A stretch of DNA of 64,000 nt from Acheta domesticus (taxonomy: Eukaryota; Arthropoda; Insecta; Orthoptera; Gryllidae): the NCBI GenBank assembly GCA_031308135.1, contig JAHLJT010004567.1, forward strand, positions 129,279,356-129,343,355, written 5' to 3'. The notes beneath the pieces are model-generated. The model saw nothing but the letters and a program-made list of their open reading frames with translations, searched no databases and was not told the origin of the DNA. The position numbers were made by a program, and so were the translations under genes. Positions 1 through 10,501 of this stretch are shown in pieces. Within the stretch, counting starts at the first letter, position 1. The number at the start of each line of letters is the position of its first letter.

Positions 1-225
1 AGAAACCCGCAGACTTTGGTGACCTGATTGGCAGCTTCTTCGAGCGTCTCAATCTGTCGGGGATCCCCAAGGACCGTCAGGAAGGCCATGAAGGTTCCCG
101 TAAAGGCACTCACTATCACCATCCCAAAGGCGCTCAGCAGCAGGAACAGGAAGGTGCCTCGACGGTCGCCCTCGCGAGTCACGAACCCTCCTTTCAAGGC
201 GTCTAACATCTCGAGCAACACGTTT
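1..225 (-). CDS. Ionotropic receptor, membrane-domain exon (partial, runs off the window)
   Basis: On the minus strand the exon opens after a clean acceptor (TTCGTTCTTCAG at 226-237) and stays open to the window edge. It encodes a hydrophobic stretch including FLFLLLSAFGMVIVSAFTG followed by TFMAFLTV and GDPRQIETLEEAAN. This is the pore-distal transmembrane region and the start of the second ligand-binding lobe as seen in insect chemosensory ionotropic receptors, which are divergent glutamate-receptor channels in sensory neuron membranes. The codon split across the upstream junction (AG of the exon ending at 739 plus A here) restores an Arg codon, so the two exons join in phase. Family assignment is by motif resemblance only; the ligand is unknown. 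Confidence 0.65.
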
Positions 226-302
226 CTGAAGAACGAAACAGTTGCTTCAACGATCGCCCTTCTAACACAAATATCGCCTGCGATGAATAACACGCCATTT
301 TG

Positions 303-718
303 TTAGAGACAGAACTCTCCGCGGGTGCGGAGAGAGATACAGAGATAGAAAGGTTTAGAGATATAGAGATAGAAAGAGAGGGAGAGGGAGAGAGATAGGG
401 AGGGGGAGAGGGAGAGAGACAGGGAGGGGGAGAGGGAGAGAGAGAGACAGACTGACAGAAGCAGACACACAGGTAGACAGACAGACACAGAGAGACAGAG
501 ACAGACAGACAGGCAGAGGCAGTTAGAGACAGACAGAGACAGAGGCAGACAGAGGTAGACAGAGACAGGCAGAGAGAGACACATACTGACAGAGACAGAG
601 AGAGACAGACACAAGCACACAGATAGAGACAGACAAAGGCAGACAAAGACCGACAAAGAGGCAGACAGAGACCGACAGAGCGAGAGACAGAGAGAGAGGG
701 ACAGAGAGAGAGACAGAA
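303..718. repeat. Purine-rich (AGACAG/GAGAGA) microsatellite
   Basis: The plus strand is almost entirely A and G with regular C, built from degenerate AGACAG, GGGAGAGA and GACAGAG units. It fills most of the receptor intron. Long open frames through it are low-complexity artefacts. Confidence 0.9.
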
Positions 719-738
719 GTTGGTTGAGGGATGCGTAC

Positions 739-1040
739 CTGCGACCGATGAGGCGAAGGGCGCCTGCGAAGGCAGTGAGACTGACCGCTATGGCCGTCCA
801 CGAGAAGCCGCTGAACACCTGCAGAAAGGTCTGCTGCACCCACCGACGTCTCCTCACTATCAGGCAGTAATTGTTGAGTGTGTGTGCGATGAGTCCTCGT
901 TCATATGCAACGTGGGGTTTGCCTTGATGTGCACGGAGCCGTTTCGGACGGCCTGCGCCATCTTGGAAAACTTGAGCCTGACGCACCTCCACTTTCTGGT
1001 GCGTGTCAGGGCCAACTGCGCACACAAGGGCGACGATTTA
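739..1040 (-). CDS. Ionotropic receptor, first transmembrane exon
   Basis: The minus-strand exon ends at a consensus donor (CGCAG|GTACGC, intron from 738). Its last 45 codons include RRRRWVQQTFLQVFSGFSW followed by a hydrophobic run (TAIAVSLTAFAGALRLI), the position and character of the first transmembrane helix of an ionotropic receptor. Upstream of about position 860 the reading frame is uncertain: one frame is open for some 45 codons and then shifts into the transmembrane frame, so a one-base lesion or an unrecognised intron may be present. The 5' boundary is only approximate. The intron to the next exon (738 to 226) consists largely of a purine-rich microsatellite. Confidence 0.5.
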
Positions 1041-1563
1041 TGTCCTCACGTTCCGTAGTAAGTGCAACGTTCACACAGCAACCTGTATGATTTTTTAATT
1101 TTTTTAAATCTCGCTTTTACCCGGACAATTAGGGTGCCCCACTATTGTTGTACAATCGAACGTCCTTTTTTCTTTAAATACATACATTTATGACACAACC
1201 AATTAGCATTTGCCGGTGTCGTTGACAGCAACGCAATTAGTGGGAGATTTGCAAAGCGTAAATGACAATAAAGTTCCGGATTTACGCAATGTTTCTTTTT
1301 TTAGTAAACCTATACAGGCTTTGCTTACTATAAACAAGCTTAATATTCATACGCGATTTATTTTTCTTTAACCGTCCCTGCACTGCTCTTTCATGACCGA
1401 AGATAAGCCTATTGGTAAGTTACTACGTTAAATTAACAAATGGATCCAAGAAGTAACAACTAAGCCAAGAAAAATTCGTTCCTATATTTTTCTGTAGAAG
1501 CGAAAAACTTGATAAAATAAAATGGTACAAACACCGATAGTTGCTTTGACTGTCGGTACAAAC

Positions 1564-1853
1564 CACGGTGTAATAGAGATATAGGAGGGTTTACTCCCGA
1601 TCTAAAACTGAAGCTAATGTGAAGCTAGTTCTCACAGTTCTCGCTATGTAAGCGCTGCGAACGACTTGGGCATTTTTGGGACAAGATGGTGACCCATTTA
1701 ATAGTTTTGTAACCTCTGGTTGAAGCCACTAAATCGCGAGACGCCATCATGAATGCCCAACTCGATCGTACGGATAAGCAAGGAGCCTCAAACTGGCTTA
1801 AAAATTTTGTCCAAAAGGCGGCTAGTTGACACACCTATATATCTTACACCGTG
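1564..1853. mobile_element. 290-bp hAT-like MITE with 8-bp target duplication
   Basis: Perfect terminal inverted repeats CACGGTGTAA / TTACACCGTG bound the element. The flanks carry an identical 8-bp duplication, GTACAAAC, at 1556-1563 and 1854-1861. Internal landmarks (CTAGTTCTCACAGTTCTCGC near the left, GGCGGCTAGTT near the right) recur in a second copy at 36526-36809. It has no coding capacity. Confidence 0.75.
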
Positions 1854-2484
1854 GTACAAACCTAGTATTGGGTTTGTAAACGTGTGATTTTGTAAAGGTT
1901 AACCCAATCTAAATAGCTTTAGAGTACCAAAGTAAATATGGTTTTTGAAAGTATTAGTTCAAATATTTTCGGCTAATATTTGAGTTACGAGGATTTCATT
2001 GCCCAGTGAAATTATGCCAATAAACATCTAAAGTGCGTCTGTATGTCAGTCTTATTCCATAGATTCGTAGCTCGCCGATTAATGCAGTTTCCAACAGAGT
2101 TTCTTGGCCTGCTGTATGTGACGTCACGCGAGAGCGCCAAAGCCTCTTATTTGGGAGGTAGTGGTCTAATTCACTCGTTTTAAAAAACTTTATAGCTACA
2201 CAGAACTTCTTTTATTGAAAAGTATTCGTAAGGCGAGAATACAAAAGCATTGCTATAAGCAATGTAGGTAAGAAAACGTTTTGCAATGCTATAGAACAAA
2301 GGTGCAATTTTTCGACAGAATAGCGGGTTCTGTGCCGCATTGACACCGAATTACAAATTTTTCAAGATGCATTGTTTTATTCTGTTTCATTATTCCTAAT
2401 AATTTAGTAAAACGTAGCACAGATAGTAAATTGTAGTTCAATGGACCCTACCTATTCCAATTTCAGAATATAAATAGTACTTAC
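1854..2484. other. Non-coding, probable intron
   Basis: AT-rich sequence between the MITE and the signal-peptide exon. I see no gene, RNA or clear repeat in it; it is probably receptor intron. Confidence 0.4.
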
Positions 2485-2736
2485 CTTTATTACTTCCAAA
2501 CCAGGGTCTGTGAATTGCACCATTCGATTGCAAGTTGTAAATGCAGCGACGATTATTTCAGCTTGCGGAGAATAAGTCATAACGTGTTTCGTCTTTGAGC
2601 TTTCGTTACTTTTTTGTGGAAGGACAGGCAGCAGCAGAAATCGTCCATTAGAAAGTCCTGAGGAAGGTGGACTAGCTTGAAAAGAAGAAACAACCAATGT
2701 AATGAAAACCAAAATGAGCCCCAGTTGGTGAACCAT
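2485..2736 (-). CDS. Candidate first exon of the ionotropic receptor, signal peptide
   Basis: An ATG at 2736 opens 84 codons ending at a consensus donor (ATAAAG|GTAAGT, intron from 2484). The N-terminus MVHQLGLILVFITLVVSSF is a typical secretory signal peptide, followed by a hydrophilic segment with TYSPQAEIIVAAFTTCNR. Strand, spacing and the signal peptide suit the extracellular amino terminus of the receptor whose membrane exons lie at 739-1040 and 1-225. The connection is inferred: intervening exons were not found, and the exon could belong to another secreted protein. Confidence 0.4.
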
Positions 2737-2890
2737 GTCTAAAACTGTCCCTGCCCCCGATTTGGTTAGACCTTCTGGCCCAAGTTCTCGGAACTTAAGA
2801 GTAAGGCTGGGTACTTCCATAAAAAAACACCATTAGTGTCCTCTGAAACACCACTTCTATTCTTCACTTACTCCCTTCCGATGTAAATAC

Positions 2891-3685
2891 CAGTGGCGTA
2901 GCGTCAGGGGACGCTGAGATGCTGAGCATCCCCGTATATAAGAACCTTAAATACTGTATTGATAATCTTACAAGTAGCGAAACACGATAATCTTACGTGT
3001 TGAGCGAAACACGTTTTGTATTAATTTTAAATTGATTTCCTATGATTGAATTCGGCGGGCTGTTGAAGCTGGCCTCTGATTGCGTGGAAGCTAAAATACT
3101 TCAGCGTCTGCCGCCAGATTGCGACGAGCAATGACGCATGCGCAGATGGCGAGGTTCCCCTCTCCCCTCTTCACCCCTGGCCCAGAGAAACCCGACTGCT
3201 TTACGCTAGCGTCTACTGCGGAAAGAAGCTCGTTTGTGCACGAGAGCGCAGCACACTTCAGGCGTTCAGTAAATTATCTTTCTCTCTCTCACTCGGGAGT
3301 CCCCGCTTGGTCATGGGTACAAACTGTAGAAATAGTGCCTGACTACTATTTCTTAATTAATATCCAAGAAATTGTATTATCTCTTAAATAGATTACATGT
3401 TATTTAAGTCTGCAATGTATAAATTAACAAATGGTCTTATTGCCATTCGCGTATAAGAATTAAAGCTGAGCCATTGTATAATTTGCTTTCAAGACATCGG
3501 CAGCCCTGACTGCTGTGAGGATTTTGTGGGAAGCGCCTACACCGTCGTAAGCAATCGAGATCGTGGAAGTAGTCCCAGTGTATCTGCCTTGTGTTGCGTT
3601 CGCCTGTTAGATGAAGTAGTTGATAGTGACATTTTGTGTGTTATTGTTGAGCATCCCCAAACGTGTGAGTCACGCTACGCCACTG
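2891..3685. mobile_element. 795-bp non-autonomous hAT element with 8-bp target duplication
   Basis: The ends are CAGTGGCGTAGCGT and its inverted partner ACGCTACGCCACTG. The 8-bp duplication GTAAATAC is identical at 2883-2890 and 3686-3693. A subterminal GAGCATCCCC motif occurs in the same orientation near both ends. No transposase is present; short frames inside look non-coding. The TIR sequence and 8-bp duplication are characteristic of the hAT superfamily. Confidence 0.85.
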
Positions 3686-3693
3686 GTAAATAC

Positions 3694-4135
3694 CACGCCA
3701 CGTTTTAGTATAAAATAAAACTCGAATCAGCAGATGTATTACGACATCAGAGACAGCTCACAGGTCGCAACACAAACTTAATGTTCGTGGTCGGACTTTT
3801 GAAACGAAGCAAACTCCCTCCGAGACGAATGGCTCGACCACCCACAAATCTCTACTCGTCTCCACTGCGCGCGCGAGGCGAACTTGGCCCAGAGGTAGCT
3901 CGGGGAACCTCGATAACCGCTTGCGCAAGGGAAAGAGAGCTGTTCGTTCGCGCGAAAAAACAATTGATCAAAAAAGTTACTATCGATCGGCTGCCCCGTT
4001 GCGCTAGCTAGCAGTAACAAGACATAACCTTGCCCGATCTCTCTGTAAACGCAAATCGAGAAAGAGAGAGAAACGTACAAAATCGCCAGGAGGGTGGGGG
4101 GGGGGCAGAGGGCATCTCGACATTGCCTCCGAATC
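3694..4135. other. Gene-free stretch
   Basis: Mixed-composition DNA with a short G run near 4096. No supported gene or repeat was seen. Confidence 0.4.
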
Positions 4136-4139
4136 CTTT

Positions 4140-4860
4140 TTACTTTCTCACTACGGAGTATGTAATGCTGCGCTAAAAAACGACGAATTTTCTATAAGAA
4201 AAACTCTCATTACTGGTTCCTGGTGACCAAAAAATGGATAAATCCAGTTGCCAAATTTAGAAAAAAAATCTTCTAACACGTGGTGTATCCAGAAGCCATG
4301 TTTTGTCGGTCATTGATACCGAAAAATCGAGATAAGGCAAAACGTCTGTTTGTCTCTCCGTCCATCTGGCTAGCTGTGAACAACGCTAGCTGCTAAATCG
4401 TTCAGTCGAATTTCTCTAAAATTAATTTTTTCCAATCGATCGTGATTTTTCGAATTTGAAACTAATATTAATTTTGAGGTTACTTTATACAAAAGCCCTG
4501 GGACATTTTCCAAATTTTCAAAAACATTGCTCCATTGTTTTTGTTTAAATTTTGTTGTTGAATTGTGTGAAGGGCGTTTAAGAGAATGGTGCAGGTCTCA
4601 CGTTTGTTGAAAATACTGATTTTTGGCAAAAATTTCTAAAGTTTTACGGAGTCTACCTGCAACTAAAATATTAAAGACGAAGATTGTTTTCCCTTAATGA
4701 AATCTTTTTCTTAAAGATAAATTTTGAAATAAGTTCACGTACATTTTTTCAAAAATTGTAGTACTTACTGCGTAATTTTGCGTACATAATGCAATCCATT
4801 GGTCCAAAGTCGCTATTGCATCTACTGCTTTAGCGATTTCGGCCATTGGATCAGCTAAAA
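4140..4860. repeat. Fragment of the long-inverted-repeat family (family X)
   Basis: Contains the family landmarks: TGTAATGCTGCGC near the end, an ACTGGTTCCTGGTGACCAAA block, and a GTCTGTTTGTCTCTCCGTCC / GTGAACAACGCTAGC block. The order matches copies at 34959, 39556 (inverted), 42590 and 52240. Non-coding. Confidence 0.6.
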
Positions 4861-4861
4861 A

Positions 4862-4892
4862 TAATAATAATTATTATTATTATTATTATTGT
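4862..4892. repeat. AAT/ATT microsatellite
   Basis: Short run of AAT units turning into ATT units. Confidence 0.85.
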
Positions 4893-5159
4893 TATTCCAC
4901 TACATCACGACCAAAGATGTTATGAGTCGGCTCAAAACTCAGTCTACTCCAGGTTACACCCAGCTACCTAAGGAGTAGACCTAGGGACTGTCGGTGCCTC
5001 TATAATTCTTTGCAAAAAGTAGGCTGTTTCAAATAAAGCGATTTCTTGCACTTCCCAGTCTTTTGAATTACCTGGGAGTTTAGACAAGATCTTACACAAA
5101 TTTTGCGGGACAAATCACAGAGCTCCGATGACTATCGGTACGACCTGTGCTTTTACGCC

Positions 5160-6935
5160 CCACATTCGGCTGATTCTGATTTCCAAACTCATGTATTTAA
5201 GACGTTTCTTTGCCTTCTTGGTAACGACGTTTTAATCGCAAGGTACAGCAACATCGACAAATAAACAATTTTTTCTCCAAATCCCGGATAACTATATCCG
5301 GTTTGTTTGCCGCTATCGTCCGATCAGTTTGAATTTGTTGGTCATACAATGCTGTACACAATCCAACAGACGTCACCGGCATTGGTGAGTGTCCGTACCA
5401 CTTGGGGAATGTGTTTCAAACTTCGAGGGCAGTACAGATCTGCCAGTGGCGGTAAATACACACCCTGACGTGTCTTTTCAGGTATTTGGTATTTTCTAGG
5501 ATTGGACTAGCTGAGACAATATGATCAATGGTTTCTACTTGCTCCTGGAAATTACGGCATTTGTCATCTCAGAAAATTTTGAGAACCGCTTTATCATAAT
5601 GTCGTGTTCTCAACACCTTATGTTGGGCAGCTATTATAAGTGCTTCCAATTCTTGCTTCATTCTTCCCCTTTTAAGCCACATAAATGATTGATCTTTATT
5701 GATCTGCACCTTTTCCATTCGTTTTAGATATTGTCCATGGAGAGGTTTGTCCCTCTACGAGTTCTTTAACATTTTTTGTCTCACATTTCATGTTTAGTAG
5801 TACTAAAAGTTCAGTGTCTGTGTTATTCGGCGTGTCTTGCAGAGTTTTCTTTGCAATGCTTTTTGCTACACTAACAATACCTCTGTTTCCCAATCTTCGG
5901 TCAAATTTCATGACCTGCCTTATTAGAGGGTCATCTTGATGACTGACTTCATACTTTCCCATTTCAACTATTGTATTGTGCTAGGAGACCTCAATTTGTC
6001 TGAGACCTCTTCCTCCATCCTTACGGGACACAAAGTCTATGTACATCAGCTCGAGAGTGGGCGACATGATGCATTGTTATCGGTTTTCTGGTTTTTCGAT
6101 CCATGATACGAATTTCTTGCTCAATCCTGCCCACTACTCCGGAACAATGCTCGACTACAGGCACCGCCAGACTACCAATTGCAGATATTTTATTTCTGGA
6201 GTTCAGAGCGGACTGCAGGAGAAGTGTCACTCTTCTGCAATACTTCTTGCCAATTCCTTCTTTCATTGTGTCTTTCGAGATGGTCTCATTTTCGTCAATG
6301 CCCAGATATTTGTAAGTTTTACCTGGCTCAAGATCTTGAATGACAGTGTGCATATCAACTTCAATGCTCTCTGACGTTGTCAGTTTGCTCTTTTTAAATT
6401 GATTTTTGCACATTTGTCAAGACCAAATTTCATGCAGATGTCATTGTTAAAGTATTTTACGACAGACAGTATTTGGGAGAGAATCGCTTCATTCTTAACA
6501 AACACTTTCAGATCATCCATGTAAAACAAATGTGGTACTGGCCTTTCATCACCATGGAGCTTGTAACCAAAGTCAGCTTGCGACAACTGTCTAGATAGTG
6601 GGATCAAACTAATGCAAAACAGCAGAGGAGGTAGTGAATCTACTTGAAAAATACCTCTCTGGATCTGAATACTTCTGGTTTCTACTGCTTCCTTTCTGCT
6701 CTTATTCCTGGTACTCCACTACTTCATACTAGACTTGGAAAATTCAATAAGTATAGGATAAAATTGATTTATGTCCAGGGTCTTCAAAATCCAATCATGT
6801 GGTACACTATCAAAGGCTTTTTGGTAGTCAATCCAAGCCATGCTCAAATTACGTTTTCGTGTTTTACATCATTTAAGGTGACTTTATTCGGTAACAAGAT
6901 TTCCTTACAGCCATAAGAACATTTACGACATCCTT
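5160..6935 (-). pseudogene. Decayed R2/R4-like LINE (RT core plus C-terminal endonuclease-like domain)
   Basis: Broken minus-strand frames keep the order reverse transcriptase to C-terminus. Around 6380-6607 an RT palm motif FYMDDL is followed by FGLDKCAKI; 6021-6413 continues with TYKYLGIDENE; 5696-5962 is connector; 5270-5345 holds QTDRTIAANKPDIVIRD. The TDR..ANKPDIV signature is the restriction-like endonuclease region of R2/R4-clade non-LTR elements and matches the copy split by the Polinton (8442-8783). Multiple frameshifts and a missing N-terminus show it is dead. Clade choice is from memory of motifs. Confidence 0.7.
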
Positions 6936-6989
6936 TTTGTTCAGCTGGCATTAAATGATTCCTGTCTAATAATTATCATTATCATCATC

Positions 6990-8190
6990 ATCACCATCAT
7001 CATCATCTTCCTTTAAGGATTAGGCATATTGCCTATTCTAGCCTCTTTCCATCTCATTCTTTCACATATTGCTTGAAACTTATGGATCTTGCTGGTGATA
7101 TCCCAATCTCTTCCATATGTAATTTCGCACCCTAGTTAGTTAAAACGTGTTACTTGTTCTAAAACCATATTTTGAAGCACAATCTTCGTCCTTATCGATT
7201 TTTTTCCTTTAAAAGACATTACTTTGGTTTTATTAACTAATACTATCAGATTGTACGCCTTTAAAATTTGCTCGAGTTGGTAAATACAAATTTGCAAATT
7301 TTCTTCGTTTTCCTGCAGGATTGCCTGGTCGTCAGTATATAAAAGAGTATTTAAAAATGTATTTTTGCCCAGGTGAATTCCTGAGGACACCATGTTCTTC
7401 CACTTTTTAATTATATATCCCAGATATATGTTAAAGAGTGTTGGGGAAAGACTGTCACCCTGCCTTACTCTTTTATTTATAATCCTCTTTCCAGAAACAA
7501 ATCCATTTTATTTTACTGCGATTATTATCACACATACTTTTCACCACTTGTACTAGATGACTTGGATACCCTTCTTCTTTCATAATGCTCCATAATTTAC
7601 ATCTGTTGACATTATCAAAAGCCTTTTCAATATCCACGAAGGCTAAATGTGTTTCTCTATTAAACTCAACTCGTTTCTCAAGTATTTGTTTAAATGTAAA
7701 TATGTTATCTATTGTTGAACGAACTTTTATAAACCCCCTGTTGTTCCTGGGGAAGAGCACAGTCTGCAATTCAAGCTATTCTGTCTGCAAATACCCCTAT
7801 AGTTGTGACATTTACTCCAATCTCCTTTTTTAAAACATGCAATAATTAACGAATCTAACCATTCATCTGGTATTGTACATCTTTGCCAGCATTCATTCAT
7901 TAGATGGAGCAGTCGGAATTTCAGTAACATGCCTCCATATTTTATTAATTCTACGTTAACTCCATCAGGAGCCCAGGCTTTCATATTTTTTGAGACTTTA
8001 AGGCATTATCAAGCTCTTTCATATCTAACATATCTATATTTCGTTTTGTTCCTTTTTCTTCAACCGGTGAATGCATTTCTTCAATCCCACTCCATAAGTT
8101 TACAAAGTATTCCAACCATTCTTTCCCGGAAATAATATTCAATCTTGCCTTATCAGTTTCTTCTAAATTCATTGTTTTTAACGCTTTTAG
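6990..8190 (-). pseudogene. Decayed APE-type LINE reverse transcriptase
   Basis: Minus-strand fragments in order: TDKARLNIISGKEWLEYF (8172-), PDGVNVELIKYGG (about 7950), HNYRGI, AFVDIEKAFDNVNR (about 7620), QGDSLSP (about 7450) and the catalytic LLYTDDQAIL (about 7340), ending VNKTKVMSFKGK. These are consecutive RT motifs of the same general type as the LINE at 60483-63424, with frameshifts between them. No endonuclease region remains. Confidence 0.75.
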
Positions 8191-8441
8191 GCTATACTTT
8201 GTCTTCCAAATACATCATGTTCTAACATATTCACGTATCTATCCCAAGATTCTTGATGGGCTTGTGTCACTAATCATTTAGCTTTATTTCTTTTTAGTTA
8301 TGATAATTATTATTATAATTATCATTATTACTATAAAATTGTTATTATTATTGTTTCTTTGCTTTTCACTTCTTTCAACACATGCATCTCGGTTACTATG
8401 AACAAGAGATACACGATTCATCTGTCGTAATCAGCACTGGA
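8191..8441. other. AT-rich spacer between two LINE remnants
   Basis: Contains a short ATTATTATT-type microsatellite (about 8300-8360). No gene seen. Confidence 0.5.
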
Positions 8442-8783
8442 TCAACCATCAAGGTTTAGAAACTTCCTCACGATTTTGCATGTGTCTAGTATGATAATTT
8501 TCTGCAGTTGGAGATATAGCCCTATCTTCAGTTGTAATTCAGCCAGGGATTCATGAAGGAACTTCGGAATTTCACCAGTGGCACCCAGAATAATTGGTAC
8601 AATAGTCCCCATTTCTACGTCGCTCCAAATTTCCTTTATCTCATTTGCCAATGGTTGATATTTTAGAATTTTTTCACTCCTTTTCTTTGAGATATTGTGA
8701 GCTAGCGGGACAGCGACATCGATCAGATACACCTTCTTTTTCTTGTCATGCCATACAATGTCCGGTTTATTAGATAATACAGA
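8442..8783 (-). pseudogene. C-terminal part of the R2-like LINE that received the Polinton
   Basis: This frame reads SVLSNKPDIVWHDKKKK, then VYLIDVAVPLAHN, and ends KFLNLDG. PDI...D...K with LIDV is the restriction-like endonuclease signature at the C-terminus of R2-clade elements. Frame and sense continue directly from the half at 29673-30350 if the Polinton and one copy of CCTATC are removed, so this is one ORF split by the insertion. Confidence 0.85.
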
Positions 8784-8789
8784 CCTATC
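8784..8789. repeat. 6-bp target-site duplication, left copy (CCTATC)
   Basis: Identical to 29667-29672. A 6-bp duplication is the hallmark of Polinton integration by an RVE integrase. Confidence 0.9.
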
Positions 8790-8903
8790 AGTAGGGGAGA
8801 TAGGCGGGTCTGAGGACACGAAGTGACGTCAGAGGATCCCCTCCCCCCTCACTTCCTGCCCCAGACCCGCCTAAGCTTGTTTGTCAACACGCGGCGCCAC
8901 CAC

Positions 8904-9329
8904 TTATAACGGAGTGTCAACAACGGGGTCAACGCCCGGGGATGTCAACAACGGGGTCAATGCCCCTGCCGGATGTTGACATCCGGGGTCATTGCCCCCC
9001 CGTGCGCGCTCTGGTGGCGAAGTGCGTAAGCGTGTGCGCTGGCGGCGCGCTCTGGTAGCGGTGGAGGGAAGTGATGGGGTGGGCCGTGGGGGGAGGGGGT
9101 CGTGAGGGTGTGGGGGCTTGGGAGGGGTGGGTGGTGTGTGCGTAGACGGCGGGCGTGCTTTCAAAAATGGCTCGGATGGGCTCGGGATCGAACCAGCGAC
9201 GTGACGAAGAGTGGCGGTCGACGCCTTTACCGCCTGAGCTACGGCGACAGCGTCGAAGGAGGTGCGTGGTTGTGAGTACTCATAGTACGCTGCGTCGTCG
9301 TCGGGGGCCCCGGTGACGGTGGCGCGCAT
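8904..9329 (-). CDS. TIR open reading frame, Asp-run/Pro-rich (left copy)
   Basis: An ATG follows a TATA-like ATATTATATAGTG leader. The product starts MRATVTGAPDDDAAYY and ends in a long Pro/Thr/Ser-rich tail. The matching frame is open in the right TIR although lengths differ, and a diverged version starts the same way at 25240. It overlaps the tRNA-like unit on the same strand, so openness may reflect GC-rich composition. Function unknown. Confidence 0.3.
   Translation of the reverse strand: MRATVTGAPDDDAAYYEYSQPRTSFDAVAVAQAVKASTATLRHVAGSIPSPSEPFLKARPPSTHTPPTPPKPPHPHDPLPPRPTPSLPSTATRARRQRTRLRTSPPERARGGNDPGCQHPAGALTPLLTSPGVDPVVDTPL
9163..9248 (-). ncRNA. tRNA-like RNA polymerase III unit in the left TIR
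   Basis: On the minus strand: A box TAGCTCAGGCGG (9230-9241), B box GGTTCGATCC (9185-9194), and a T5 terminator (9163-9167). Box spacing matches a tRNA-type internal promoter. The stems do not close into a proper cloverleaf (mismatches in the T stem and acceptor), so this is tRNA-derived or tRNA-like, not a functional tRNA. Expression is inference. Confidence 0.55.
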
Positions 9330-9549
9330 TTTTAACACTATATAATATATATTATGTATTTTCATAATAGAATTGTTGTTGTAAATATCTAGTTTAGAAA
9401 AAAAAGAAAGGAAATCCTACAAGGTGGTGACAGGGAAAAACAAATGAAAAAAACAGTAGAATCGAACAAATAATTTTTTATTGAAATCAAATGAATAAAA
9501 AATTAAATCCAAACAGAAATACATATAAATCGATATAGAAAAAATCAAT

Positions 9550-9882
9550 TCATGTTTGTTTGTTAAGTAATTTAGCGATTTCGTTTTTGATTTTCTCATC
9601 CACGTACCCTTTCGTGGCACCGTCTTCCTTTTTGATGGGCGGCGCCATGTTGACGAGGCGTTTTTTTTCAGCACGTTGACGTTTCCCAGTTTGCTGCACC
9701 GGAGTTTTGGAATTTTTTCTATTTGCGTCTTGACGTCTTTGATGTTGCGGTCGACGTAGGCTGTTTGACTGCAACGCTTCATCACGTCGTTTTACATAAA
9801 CGGTCGCCGTGGACAATGGTGGCGGTGGATGAGATAAGCTTATCAGTAATGACGTCACATCCCGCTCTTCAATATCGGTCAT
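9550..9882 (-). pseudogene. TIR coiled-coil/fibre-like gene, left copy (frameshifted)
   Basis: The ATG at 9882 overlaps the stop of the RING gene as TAATG. The product begins MTDIEERDVTSLLISLSH and moves into the conserved AYVDRNIKDVKTQ frame only after a shift near 9770. A second shift lies in an A8 run (minus strand, about 9660) that is A9 in the internal copy. The C-terminal part carries ATKGYVDEKIKNEIAKLL, a second K-x-Y-V-D-x-x-I repeat suggestive of a trimeric coiled coil. AATAAA (minus strand, 9477-9482) follows. Confidence 0.6.
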
Positions 9883-10374
9883 TACTCTTCGTCGCTGGAA
9901 TCGTTTATGGAAAAAGAACTATATTGAAAGGCGGTATACACCCAGGGTCGGATACGGAAAATGGAAAATTCTTGTCGTCGAGCTCTTTCCTCGGCATGCC
10001 GCCGACTTATCACACGATTGAGTGTCCAGGACCTGTAGAAACGCACCTCTCTCGTTGGCGCGAAGTGTGCACATGACGTTGCAGAGATAAATGTACGCTT
10101 GCATAATGCTTCTTTCATCCACCATCGACGCCATGATCTCTTCAGCTTCGTGTTGGGGTGGGGGAGGAGGAGGTTTTAATTGGTGACGACACACAGGACA
10201 CGTGTAGCCCACGTCTAACCACTTTTTATACACTCAACACAAAAAAAGTGGTTGCATGGTGTGCGTGCCATCACAGGACGGGGAGCGTCATCATTTAGAC
10301 AGATGTCGCAAGATGGAGGGGGGAGGGTTTGATGTAGTGACATGAGCTTCCACAAAAGGGGGTGATGTTTCCAT
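9882..10374 (-). pseudogene. RING-finger (C3HC4) protein, probable E3 ubiquitin ligase
   Basis: From an ATG at 10374 (METSPPFVEAHVTT...) the minus strand encodes a complete RING: CDIC, then 14 residues, CNHFFCVEC, then 10 residues, CPVC. These are the eight zinc ligands of a C3HC4 RING, which recruits E2 enzymes. A C6 run before the first Cys pair and an A5 run after CVEC each put the domain out of frame by one base. The C-terminus (…INDSSDEE) lies in another frame and its TAA overlaps the next gene's ATG at 9882 (TAATG). Ligase activity is inferred. Confidence 0.7.
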
Positions 10375-10501
10375 TTTTTCTTCTTTTTTGTTTCACTTTA
10401 AAGCATGAGACAGATAAAAGCAGCGATGACGAAAGCAAAGTCCACAAGGGTGAGACCGATAATGACGCTATCTATACACTTCATGCCACACACACACACA
10501 C

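Larger units (their letters stand above)
8790..9768 (-). repeat. Left terminal inverted repeat
   Basis: Reverse complement of 28630-29666 with few substitutions and some length differences, mainly in GAC and GAGCGC repeats. From the outside inward it holds AGTAGGGG, GTGACGTCAGAGGATCC, tandem GTCAACAACGGGGTCAA units, GCTCTGGTGGCGAAG units, a tRNA-like unit, and the 3' part of a coiled-coil gene with its AATAAA signal. Confidence 0.93.

Noticed and set aside
303..718. Long overlapping open frames rich in Ser/Leu/Cys on the minus strand
   Set aside because: They are translations of the AGACAG-type microsatellite; composition explains the openness.
9151..9260. A genuine tRNA gene in the TIR
   Set aside because: A and B boxes are good, but acceptor and T stems do not pair, so I list it only as tRNA-like.
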